Shown piece after piece: positions 7,910-15,263 of a DNA stretch of 33,739 nucleotides. The DNA comes from an uncultured Fibrobacter sp. (lineage in GTDB: Bacteria; Fibrobacterota; Fibrobacteria; Fibrobacterales; Fibrobacteraceae). Location of the stretch: assembly GCA_946183925.1 (NCBI GenBank), contig CAMHDS010000022.1, forward strand, positions 1-33,739, written 5' to 3'. Position 1 is the first letter of the stretch. Each line of letters starts with the position of its first letter. Made by a program: the position numbers and the translations under genes. The notes under the pieces are model-generated. The model was not told the DNA's origin and searched no databases. It saw only the letters and a list, made by a program, of their open reading frames with translations.

Positions 7910-9001
7910 TTAATTCTCTAATTTTTTTACCGATTCAAAGAAATTTTCGGAATTGAGACGATTGCTAATCATATATTCGTATATCGTACCCCCATTATTA
8001 AAGAAAATCTGTCCATATTCAACAATGGGAATTTGTCTATTCGACGCATATCTTCTATCCATTGATCCATCTAAATTCGCGTGTTCATAAGTAAAGGATA
8101 CCACCCTTGCGTCTCTAGGTGGTGGCAACGGGCCACTTTCAATAAATGTTGTTATTGATTTTCGTATGCTTAAATTTGTCCATGAGTAAACTTTAATCAT
8201 ATTAGGTTCATACAGTTTATTGTCATACATGGCAACGACGAAACCTGGATAAATAACGAGAGCACCATTTCCACGGGTCGTCGCAACCAATGGCTCAAAA
8301 CCAGTATCAATAAAAGGATCATAATTCATGTTGCTAAGGAACTTATTAAAGAAAGATATCTTAGAATTGACGGAAATCCTTGTGACTGTTTGGCCAGCAG
8401 TCGTTCTCTGTTTAATTTTTTGATCTCGGGTTAAGCCATCTCGGGCCATGATGTAGTAAACTGCATCTGAATTAAATACTGTTATCCAATTGCTCACACA
8501 TTTTTCAAAACGTGCCGCTAAATCCGAATTACAGCTTGACAAATCTAGAGAAATCCTTTTCTCCTTCAATTCATTCTTTATTTTGTTTAATGTCTTAATG
8601 TTCAAAACGAAAAAAAAGGTAATTACAGCGGTAATAGAACCTACGACCGCAAAAAAGGCAATTCCCTTTCCACTTGTAAAAACGAGGAAAAGAACAGCTA
8701 TAAAGGTTAAAAACGCAAACAGTCCTAAAGCAATTATTTGCATTACAAGTTTTATACGGCCTTTTCGCCTTTTACCGTACAATTTCACTCGTTCGTTATA
8801 CACCCTTGTTATTTGCTCATCAAATTGCCGAATCTGTTCGTTAGACCAAATATCATTTTGAAAGCCGAATTCGTTGTCAACATCTATAACCATCGACTTT
8901 TCTTTCTCAATGGGTTCCATATTTGCAGAACTTTGCATTTGATCATGCAAAGCATTGTTCAAAGAATTAATGGCATGGAATGAATTAGAAAGTAATGACA
9001 T
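7910..9001 (-). CDS. Uncharacterised two-helix membrane protein
   Basis: A 363-residue protein I do not recognise. About 80 polar residues come first, including an acidic, Asn/Gln-rich stretch. Two adjacent membrane helices follow near residues 85-135, separated by the short turn SGKG. A soluble region of roughly 220 residues completes it, containing YYIMARDGLTRDQ and GALVIYPGFVVAMYDNK; the latter has the look of a beta-sandwich or PH-like strand pair, which is only an impression. The start is placed at ATG 9001, because AGGAG lies 5 nt before it; an in-frame GTG two codons upstream is less likely. DNA is AT-rich (8521-8580 has 19 G+C of 60). The 29-nt gap to the upstream gene indicates an operon. 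Confidence 0.7.
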   Translation of the reverse strand: MSLLSNSFHAINSLNNALHDQMQSSANMEPIEKEKSMVIDVDNEFGFQNDIWSNEQIRQFDEQITRVYNERVKLYGKRRKGRIKLVMQIIALGLFAFLTFIAVLFLVFTSGKGIAFFAVVGSITAVITFFFVLNIKTLNKIKNELKEKRISLDLSSCNSDLAARFEKCVSNWITVFNSDAVYYIMARDGLTRDQKIKQRTTAGQTVTRISVNSKISFFNKFLSNMNYDPFIDTGFEPLVATTRGNGALVIYPGFVVAMYDNKLYEPNMIKVYSWTNLSIRKSITTFIESGPLPPPRDARVVSFTYEHANLDGSMDRRYASNRQIPIVEYGQIFFNNGGTIYEYMISNRLNSENFFESVKKLEN

Positions 9002-9030
9002 ATACACTCCTATTTAGAAACCTATCAATT

Positions 9031-9546
9031 TTAAACATCTGCCTGTTTGATAAATTGCAATAGGATACCCATCAAGCCTCGAGCACCCATTGCAAATATA
9101 TCTTTACTATCAACATATTCCTCTTTCCCCGTTCGCAAATTTAAAGCCTTCTTTCTTGATATCCAATTTACAATAAAGAGTCCCACAATAAGCGATATAA
9201 CAAGCATAGCAATGAACACGGTGTATAAATGCCCATAAATGCAAAAGAGTTTATTTTTCCATCCTACTGACTTAACCGCAGCCATGACAACACTTGCAAT
9301 AATTGCAATGCCACAAATAACAGCCACGCCTATTCCTAATGCAGATGGATCTTCGTTGCTCACAAGCATTACCATTCCGTCTATGAGAAGAACGAACCAA
9401 AAAAATATAGTAGCAGCAAGTCCTGATTTTCCACCAGCAATAAGAATCAACCCGTCATCAACTTTAGATTTTCTAAAAACAACGACATAGAAGGCCACAG
9501 ATACTACAAAAAGTAGTAGGCCAATATACGGCAAAACATCGTTCAT
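9031..9546 (-). CDS. Uncharacterised four-helix membrane protein
   Basis: A 171-residue, very hydrophobic protein with about four membrane helices: near the N-terminus (VLPYIGLLLFVVSVAFYVVV), around residues 46-60, 70-90 and 105-130. A polar C-terminal tail contains RKKALNLRTGKEEYVDSKDIF. I recognise no family. ATG 9546 is chosen because AAAGG lies 9 nt upstream; an in-frame TTG three codons earlier is possible. It is the first gene of an AT-rich operon with the 363-residue membrane protein, and a clear promoter precedes it. Confidence 0.7.
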   Translation of the reverse strand: MNDVLPYIGLLLFVVSVAFYVVVFRKSKVDDGLILIAGGKSGLAATIFFWFVLLIDGMVMLVSNEDPSALGIGVAVICGIAIIASVVMAAVKSVGWKNKLFCIYGHLYTVFIAMLVISLIVGLFIVNWISRKKALNLRTGKEEYVDSKDIFAMGARGLMGILLQFIKQADV

Positions 9547-9561
9547 ATAAAACAACCTTTT

Positions 9562-9623
9562 TGACGAATTTTTTTATTAGTCATATGTAATTTCGTCATA
9601 TTACTTACGACTTTGCATGTCAA
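9562..9623 (-). promoter_or_regulatory. Promoter of the membrane-protein operon, with inverted repeat
   Basis: On the minus strand TTGACA (9623-9618), 17 nt, then TATGAC (9600-9595) make a good sigma70-type promoter with a leader of about 40 nt to ATG 9546. An inverted repeat TGACGAA (9598-9592) and TTCGTCA (9568-9562) starts inside the -10 and could be an operator or a leader hairpin. Confidence 0.6.
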
Positions 9624-9888
9624 ACATAGCAATACAAATTCCATTAAAACCAATTATTTTGTTTGTAATCCGTATTTCACAAGTTCAAAATTTTTAACTT
9701 GCCTATACCGTCAACTCACTATGATACAGCATTTAGCAAAAAACATTCTAAAAAAAGCCATTTTCAGAAGAATTACGCCGTTTTTTTTTCAAACTGTATC
9801 ACAAAATGATATTATTTTTGCAACTTAGGTTGAAATTCGCAGTTTGTGTAAATTACGCATTCTGTCTTCATTTCTTATCAAATAAATC
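9624..9888. other. AT-rich intergenic region, nothing recognised
   Basis: The spacer between the two divergent genes is strongly AT-rich and holds a T9 run at 9781-9789. A 71-codon frame at 9613-9828 has no ribosome site and an unconvincing composition. I see no RNA gene, array or long repeat here. Confidence 0.5.
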
Positions 9889-9894
9889 TATATT
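9889..9894 (+). promoter_or_regulatory. -10 element TATATT, 6 nt before the ATG
   Basis: TATATT ends exactly 6 nt before ATG 9901. Transcription would then begin at or next to the start codon, giving a leaderless mRNA. No clear -35 hexamer is seen 17 nt upstream. Confidence 0.5.
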
Positions 9895-9900
9895 TGCGAA

Positions 9901-10767
9901 ATGCGTTCTGTTCTTGAATACGACGATTTTAGAAAGTACATTCTGGATTTCTATCTTGAAAAGAAAGAAACACAGAACCTTTCATGGCGAGTCTTCGCGA
10001 AAAAAGCAAGGATTAAATCTCCCACATTCCTGAAACTGGTTTGCGACGGCAAGAGTGGCCTTGCCGAAGACACGGCCATGCGCGTTTCCGAGGCCATGGA
10101 CCTGACAAGTTACGAGCAAGATTTCTTTCTACTTTTGGTAAGATTCAATCAGGCAAAACACGACGATATGCGTAACCTGGTTTTTGCCGACATGATGGAA
10201 ATCGCCAAGGTCCACAGGGTAAATGTCCTTGGGGCGGGGCTTTACGACTATTTCGCCAATTGGGTAAATGCAGTCATACGAGAACTTGCCCCGGCTATCA
10301 AAAATCCAAGTCCCGAAAAAATCGCATTGGCCTCCTTCCCGAAAATTACTGCCGAAAGCGCACGCGATTCTCTGAGTTTTTTAATCAAGAACGGATTTCT
10401 GAAAAAACGTGGAAACAGATACAGGCAAACATCCAAATCTCTTTCTACGGGAAGAATTTCCATTGTCGCCCCGTCCGTCCGCAGTTTTCACAGGCAAATG
10501 GGCGAACTCGCGCTGAATACGCTGGACAAGGTTCCCGTGACGGAGCGGAACTTTTCGACACTTACACTTGGGCTCACCGAAAAGTCGTACCAGAAAATTT
10601 TGAAGGAGCTTACACACTTTCGGCGAAAGATTGTCGCCATAGCCACCAACGAAGACGAAGAGGAACGCGTCTACGAGCTGAATTTGCAGCTGTTCCCGCT
10701 GACGAAGAAATTAGACGAGAGACATGGTTCGGCAGGCTCACCAACCTTGACGAAAGATGAGGAATGA
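9901..10767 (+). CDS. TIGR02147 family (DUF4423) putative regulator
   Basis: A 288-residue member of the TIGR02147 group, a paralogous family expanded in Fibrobacter and also seen in Bdellovibrio-like bacteria. The N-terminal half is helical and resembles a helix-turn-helix unit (FRKYILDFYLEKK, SWRVFAKKARIKSPTFLKLVCDGKSGLAEDTAMRVSEAM). The DUF4423-like second half includes FPKITAESARDSLSFLIKNGFLKK, a winged-helix-like stretch, and ends VYELNLQLFPLTK. The last 18 or so residues (DERHGSAGSPTL) are encoded by dispersed-repeat DNA and are probably not part of the ancestral protein. It lies 69 nt upstream of a lipoprotein gene in the same direction, a common pairing in this lineage. A regulatory role is inferred from the fold only. 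Confidence 0.8.
   Translation: MRSVLEYDDFRKYILDFYLEKKETQNLSWRVFAKKARIKSPTFLKLVCDGKSGLAEDTAMRVSEAMDLTSYEQDFFLLLVRFNQAKHDDMRNLVFADMMEIAKVHRVNVLGAGLYDYFANWVNAVIRELAPAIKNPSPEKIALASFPKITAESARDSLSFLIKNGFLKKRGNRYRQTSKSLSTGRISIVAPSVRSFHRQMGELALNTLDKVPVTERNFSTLTLGLTEKSYQKILKELTHFRRKIVAIATNEDEEERVYELNLQLFPLTKKLDERHGSAGSPTLTKDEE
10713..10746. repeat. Dispersed repeat forming the 3' end of the TIGR02147 gene
   Basis: AGACGAGAGA (10713-10722), as at 4255-4301, is followed by GGTTCGGCAGGCTCACCAACC without its last base count exceeding the gene's end; the 13-mer TTCGGCAGGCTCA (10728-10740) is identical to 23349-23361. The frame reads through it to the stop at 10767. Confidence 0.55.
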
Positions 10768-10836
10768 AAAATTTAGAATGGATATGTCACTCTGGTGCAC
10801 GAAGTGCGATAGAGTCCAATGAGGAGTAAATCTTTT

Positions 10837-12459
10837 ATGAAGAACAAATTAGTTTTAACAATGTTTGCCGCGGCCATATTCTTTGTCGGCTGCTCCAATG
10901 GCGACGACAAAAAATCCACCGGCGGTTCCACCGAGGCAGAAAACGCCATCGCCGACAAGACCGTGGCGGGCGTTTCGCAGAAGGGACCGTTCGTGAGCGG
11001 CTCAACCGTAACCTTGTACGAAGTTGATGGGGACAACCTGGTGCAAACGGGCAACACGTTTACGGGAAAAGTCGCAAGCAACAAGGGCGAATTCAATATT
11101 TCCAACATCAACCTGGACGCCCCCTATGCGCTGCTCGAAGCAGAAGGATACTACTGGAACGAAGTCACCGGCAAACGTTCGGCAAGCCAGATAAAACTGA
11201 ACGCACTGACCGATTTGGAAGACCGCGAAACCGCGAACATCAACCTGCTCACGCACCTCGCCTACGAGCGCACGCAATGGCTGGTGCGGAACAAGTCCAT
11301 GAAAATCGGCGAGGCGAAATCGCAAGCGGAGCGGGAAATTTTCGCCGCATTCGGGATTACGGACATTTCAAGGGGATTCGAAGACCTGAACATCTTCGGC
11401 GACAGTGAAGGGGACGCTGCCCTGCTCGCCATCTCCGTCTTGATGCAGCTGAACCGAACCGAGGCGGAATTCAGCGAACAGCTGGCAGACTTTGCAAAAG
11501 ACCTGGAAGAAGACGGATTCTGGAGCAACGAAAAGTTGAAGGCGACCCTTGCCGACAACGCCTTCGAAGCGAACGCCCCAAAAATACGCAAAAATATCGA
11601 GGCGTGGGATTTCGCGGACACCATTCCCGCATTTGAGCCCGTCATGGAATCGTTCTGGAACGATGTTTACGGGCTTGGCCGCTGCACCGAAAAACGCGCC
11701 GGTGCGCTACTCCCCGACACCAGCGAAAAATCCGCCTACTACCGCTCCATATTCCGCTGCCTAGACGGCCACTGGATTCTGGAGCAGAAATTCGATGACG
11801 ACACCGTAATCTTCCCGGTCGTAGAACTGGACACCATCGGCGAACTGGACTGCACCGGTTCCATGTACTGCGCCAAGAACTGCATGAACGTAATGGACCC
11901 GGATCTTGGCCGCACCTGCAGCCGAGTGAACACACAAATCGACGACGGAAGTGACACCTACGGCTTCTTGCATTTCTATACGGATTCCGCATCGGCGCTC
12001 AGCTGGCCCGCGGGCGACAAGGGTTACGGCTACGAATCGGCTTCCCGCGACAAGTACGGCTACATCTACACCATCGCGCGCCTCGGCGACAGCCACCCCT
12101 ACGCAAGAATCTTTTTCGAAATTTCTGGCGATGAACAGCGGGGTAACGACCTGACCGAATGGGGCGGCGTATGCATCACCTACACCGCGAACGAAAGCTT
12201 CTTTATAAACATCCGCTTCCCCAACGACAACAAGCTGACGGAATACGACTACTACAAGGCGCAACTGCCCGCAACGGAACAGCTCGTGACCGCAAACATC
12301 AAGTGGAGCGACTTTGTCCAGGAAGGCTTCGGGCTCCGCGTCGAACGCGACAGCGTCGTGAAAAACATCAGCCGCGTGGAAGTCAGTTTCGAGAAACCAG
12401 GCACGAACATTTCGTCAAAGATTCATTCCATCAGCAAGTACGGGACCTGCAACAAGTAG
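10837..12459 (+). CDS. Large lipoprotein, Fibrobacter-type, function unknown
   Basis: A 540-residue exported protein. The N-terminus is a lipoprotein signal (MKNKLVLTMFAAAIFFVGC) with Cys19 as the lipidation site, then a polar linker. A short beta-rich domain (VAGVSQKGPFVSGSTVTLYEVD...TGKVASNKGEFNI) resembles carboxypeptidase-regulatory or surface beta-sandwich repeats. A helical region (LLTHLAYERTQWLV...) and a C-terminal half rich in Cys, Trp and Tyr follow; the latter (WGGVCITYTANESFFINIRF) looks like a jelly-roll carbohydrate-binding fold, which is an inference. ATG 10837 is preferred over 10819 because GAGGAG sits 10 nt before it. It probably shares a transcript with the TIGR02147 gene. 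An outer-surface role in fibre or host contact would fit but is unproven. Confidence 0.75.
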   Translation: MKNKLVLTMFAAAIFFVGCSNGDDKKSTGGSTEAENAIADKTVAGVSQKGPFVSGSTVTLYEVDGDNLVQTGNTFTGKVASNKGEFNISNINLDAPYALLEAEGYYWNEVTGKRSASQIKLNALTDLEDRETANINLLTHLAYERTQWLVRNKSMKIGEAKSQAEREIFAAFGITDISRGFEDLNIFGDSEGDAALLAISVLMQLNRTEAEFSEQLADFAKDLEEDGFWSNEKLKATLADNAFEANAPKIRKNIEAWDFADTIPAFEPVMESFWNDVYGLGRCTEKRAGALLPDTSEKSAYYRSIFRCLDGHWILEQKFDDDTVIFPVVELDTIGELDCTGSMYCAKNCMNVMDPDLGRTCSRVNTQIDDGSDTYGFLHFYTDSASALSWPAGDKGYGYESASRDKYGYIYTIARLGDSHPYARIFFEISGDEQRGNDLTEWGGVCITYTANESFFINIRFPNDNKLTEYDYYKAQLPATEQLVTANIKWSDFVQEGFGLRVERDSVVKNISRVEVSFEKPGTNISSKIHSISKYGTCNK

Positions 12460-12487
12460 AAATGGGTTTTCCCGATAACAATTTTTC

Positions 12488-12493
12488 TACATT
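12488..12493 (+). promoter_or_regulatory. -10-like element TACATT, 6 nt before the obgE ATG
   Basis: TACATT followed by TGTTGC and then ATG 12500. The 6-nt spacing is the same as at three other genes in this window, and there is no Shine-Dalgarno, so a leaderless transcript is likely. Confidence 0.45.
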
Positions 12494-12499
12494 TGTTGC

Positions 12500-13546
12500 A
12501 TGTTCCTAGACGAAAAATCCATTGAAGTGCGCTCCGGCAAGGGCGGTGACGGCATCGTAAGCTTCCACCGTGAAAAGTTCGTGCCCCTGGGAGGCCCCGA
12601 CGGCGGCGACGGCGGTCGCGGCGGTCACGTAATTCTCAGAGTCAACGAACAGTATTCTACCCTCCTGGACATGGGGAACGCCCGCCTGTACAAGGCGAAA
12701 AACGGCCAGCCCGGTGGCGCCAAGCGCTGCACCGGGGCTTCTGCCGAAGACCTGATTGTGGACGTACCCCGCGGAACCATTGTCAAGGACGCCGAAGGGC
12801 GAATCCTGGCAGACCTCACCGAAGCAGGCCAGAAATGGATTGCGGCCCGTGGCGGCAAGGGCGGCATGGGCAACCAGCATTTCGCCACCCCGAAGGTCCA
12901 GGCACCCCGCAAGTGCACCCCCGGCGAAAAGGGCGAAAAGCGGGAACTTTTCTTGGAACTGAAACTCATGGCCGACGTGGGCCTGGTAGGGTTCCCAAAC
13001 GCGGGCAAGTCCAGCCTGGTGAACAAGATTTCTAGCGGCCACCCAAAAGTCGGAGACTATCCGTTTACCACGCTGGAACCGGTGCTCGGCATTGTGCAGA
13101 TGAACGGTCACAGCTTTGTGGTGGCCGACATTCCGGGGCTTCTAGAAGGGGCCAGCGAAGGCAAGGGCCTGGGCCACCAGTTCCTGAAGCATATCGAGCG
13201 CACCCATACCCTGCTGTTCGTCATCGACGGCTTTGCCGAAAACGCCTACGAACAGTTTACCGTGCTCAAGAGCGAACTGAAGGCATTCCACCCGAAGCTT
13301 GCCCAAAAGTCCTATGTAATCGCCCTGAACAAGAGCGACCTTGGAATCGAAGAATCCATCAAGGAATTCAAGAAACACAGGGAAAAGGTCATCGTGACCT
13401 CTGCCATTACAGGCGACGGCTGCAAGGAACTGCAGCAGGCCCTGGACGATGCCGTGCCCCATGTGCAAAAGAAAAAAGTGGGCTGGGAAAGCAAGAGCAG
13501 TTCCGGCAGCGACAGCAAAAAAGACGGCTGGAAAAAGAAGGCCTAA
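12500..13546 (+). CDS. obgE: GTPase ObgE/CgtA
   Basis: An essential ribosome-associated GTPase acting in 50S assembly and stress signalling. The 348-residue protein has the glycine-rich Obg fold at about residues 1-157 (RSGKGGDGIVSFHREKF, GGPDGGDGGRGG), then the G domain: G1 GFPNAGKS at 164-171, the DYPFTT switch region, DIPGL as G3 and NKSD as G4. It stops after a short Ser/Lys-rich tail and lacks the extra C-terminal OCT domain of Gram-positive Obg. smpB follows after 3 nt, so the two are one transcript. All GTP-binding motifs are intact. Confidence 0.97.
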   Translation: MFLDEKSIEVRSGKGGDGIVSFHREKFVPLGGPDGGDGGRGGHVILRVNEQYSTLLDMGNARLYKAKNGQPGGAKRCTGASAEDLIVDVPRGTIVKDAEGRILADLTEAGQKWIAARGGKGGMGNQHFATPKVQAPRKCTPGEKGEKRELFLELKLMADVGLVGFPNAGKSSLVNKISSGHPKVGDYPFTTLEPVLGIVQMNGHSFVVADIPGLLEGASEGKGLGHQFLKHIERTHTLLFVIDGFAENAYEQFTVLKSELKAFHPKLAQKSYVIALNKSDLGIEESIKEFKKHREKVIVTSAITGDGCKELQQALDDAVPHVQKKKVGWESKSSSGSDSKKDGWKKKA

Positions 13547-13549
13547 CCT

Positions 13550-14023
13550 ATGGCTAAAAAGGAACAGAGTACACCTGTTATCGTGAACCGCAAGGCGCAG
13601 CACCTCTACTTCGTGGACGAGACCTTCGAAGTGGGTATCATGCTTATCGGTTCAGAGGTCAAGTCCATTCGCGACGGCAAGTGCACTCTGGGCGAAGCCT
13701 GGATCGACATCGACGAGAAAAAGAACGAACTCTGGTTGGTGGGCGCCCATATCGATGAGTACGTTTTCGCAAACCGCTTCAACCATTTCCCGGCAAGGCG
13801 CCGCAAGCTCTTGGCCCATGTCCATGAAATCGCCAAGATGCGCAAGGCCAAGGAGCAGAAAGGCTGCACGCTGATCCCCCTGAAGCTCTACTTCAAGAAC
13901 CGCCGCGCCAAGCTGGAAATGGGAATCTGCCGCGGCAAGGACCAGCGGGACAAGCGGCAAGATATTATCAACCGCGACGCCAAACTGGAAATGGCCCGGG
14001 CGGCAAAGGTGCACCTGCGATGA
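13550..14023 (+). CDS. smpB: SsrA-binding protein SmpB
   Basis: SmpB binds tmRNA and brings it to stalled ribosomes for trans-translation. The 157-residue protein shows the family signature from the start: NRKAQHLYFVDETFEVGIMLIGSEVKSIRDG, later KLYFKNRRAKLEMGICRGK and the basic C-terminal tail KRQDIINRDAKLEMARA that enters the A site. Length is normal. It starts 3 nt after obgE and overlaps the amidase start by 4 nt (ATGA), so the three genes are a tightly coupled unit. The tmRNA gene itself is not in this window. Confidence 0.97.
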   Translation: MAKKEQSTPVIVNRKAQHLYFVDETFEVGIMLIGSEVKSIRDGKCTLGEAWIDIDEKKNELWLVGAHIDEYVFANRFNHFPARRRKLLAHVHEIAKMRKAKEQKGCTLIPLKLYFKNRRAKLEMGICRGKDQRDKRQDIINRDAKLEMARAAKVHLR

Positions 14024-15246
14024 AAAAAATGGTTGCCGCCATATTCGCCTGTTTTGTCTGTACCACCTTCGCATGGGGGGCTTCCAATGCGGCATCGGTA
14101 AATTTTCTGGATGCAGAGATTCTTTCCAAGGACGCCGGCGCATCCTTCCATTGGTTCCCCATCCAAAAGACATTCATCCTGGTTACCGCCAAGGATACGG
14201 CCAAGTTCGCCGTCGGGATTCCCTTCGTTTCCCACAACAGTAACGTGATGGAGCTTGCGGCAAGTCCCAAGCTTGAAAACGGCCACCTCTGGATTTCAAG
14301 AGACGACGCCTACAAGCTTTTTCCAAACACAAAACCCTGCAGTTCAAGCGCCGCACCAGTTTCTAGCTCCGTGACGCAGTCCAGCTCCAGCGCAACGCTT
14401 ATGTCTAGTTCAAGCGCAGCTCCCGCTCCAAGCGCGGTAGCTCCCGCAGCGGTGGCCGCACCGGCAAGCACAATTCCCGCCGCCTCCACGCCTGTCGCGC
14501 CCCCGAAAAACGAAACCGCAGGGACCCGCGAAGTCAAGACCATCGTCATCGATCCCGGTCATGGCGGAAAGGACACCGGCGCCCAGGGTAAAAAGTCCAA
14601 CGAAAAGGACATCGTGCTCGCCATCGGAAAGCTTTTGAAAAAAGAACTGGAAAAAGAAGGTTTCAACGTCAAGATGACCCGCGACAAGGACGTGTTCATT
14701 GAGCTGGGCCAGCGGGCGAATCTTGCGAACCAGTGGGACGGTGACCTGTTTATCAGCCTGCACTGCAACGCCATCGACGCTACCGCCGAGCGCAAAAAGC
14801 AAGTCAAGGGCTACCACGTTTACGTGCTGCGCGCCCCCGAAAGCGAAGAAGACAAGGCCATCGCCCGTCGTGAAAACAAGGTGGCCACGCTCTACGGCGA
14901 AAAGAACGCCAAAGAAGAACTGTCCCCCATCGAATGGTTCAAGCTGGAAGCCCGCCTAGAAAAATACAAGCAGAATAGCTACATGTTCACCGAAGAAATG
15001 CTCAAGGCCATGGACGGCGGGAAAATCCGTAGGCAGGCAGGCGGCGTGGGCGGTGCCGGTTTTATGGTGCTGGTGGGTGCGCTGATGCCAGCGGTCCTCT
15101 TTGAAATCGGGTTCATCAGCAACCCCGAAGACGAAGCCTACATGATAACCGACAAGGGCCAAAAAGACATCGCCGAGCGCATTTCCAAGGCCGTCACCAA
15201 TTACAAGGCCGCCGTTCACAGCTACAGAGAGACGCTTGGGCGGTAA
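14020..15246 (+). CDS. Secreted N-acetylmuramoyl-L-alanine amidase (Amidase_3)
   Basis: A zinc amidase that cuts the bond between N-acetylmuramic acid and the stem peptide, used in cell separation and wall turnover. The 408-residue protein has a signal peptide ending near AWGAS (about residue 21), an N-terminal domain of about 85 residues, then a low-complexity Ser/Ala/Pro linker (about 108-168) of the kind common in Fibrobacter exported proteins. The catalytic domain follows. Zinc ligands are His181 (DPGHGGKDTG), Glu195 (NEKD) and His248 (SLHCNA), with catalytic Glu362 in FEIGFISN. The AmiC-type insertion between the second His and the Glu contains the helical EEDKAIARRENK region, which in E. 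coli is autoinhibitory and relieved by EnvC/NlpD partners. Overlap with smpB suggests translational coupling. Confidence 0.93.
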   Translation: MKKMVAAIFACFVCTTFAWGASNAASVNFLDAEILSKDAGASFHWFPIQKTFILVTAKDTAKFAVGIPFVSHNSNVMELAASPKLENGHLWISRDDAYKLFPNTKPCSSSAAPVSSSVTQSSSSATLMSSSSAAPAPSAVAPAAVAAPASTIPAASTPVAPPKNETAGTREVKTIVIDPGHGGKDTGAQGKKSNEKDIVLAIGKLLKKELEKEGFNVKMTRDKDVFIELGQRANLANQWDGDLFISLHCNAIDATAERKKQVKGYHVYVLRAPESEEDKAIARRENKVATLYGEKNAKEELSPIEWFKLEARLEKYKQNSYMFTEEMLKAMDGGKIRRQAGGVGGAGFMVLVGALMPAVLFEIGFISNPEDEAYMITDKGQKDIAERISKAVTNYKAAVHSYRETLGR

Positions 15247-15263
15247 GGTTAAATCGCCCTAAG
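15235..15263. terminator. Hairpin between convergent amidase and EAL genes
   Basis: CTTGGGCG (15235-15242) pairs with CGCCCTAAG (15255-15263) with one bulge. It overlaps both gene ends in a 12-nt convergent gap. There is no T tract, so any terminator role is uncertain. Confidence 0.3.

Noticed and set aside
9613..9828. 71-codon ORF in the AT-rich spacer
   Set aside because: No Shine-Dalgarno, composition dictated by AT-rich DNA, and it overlaps the opposing promoter.
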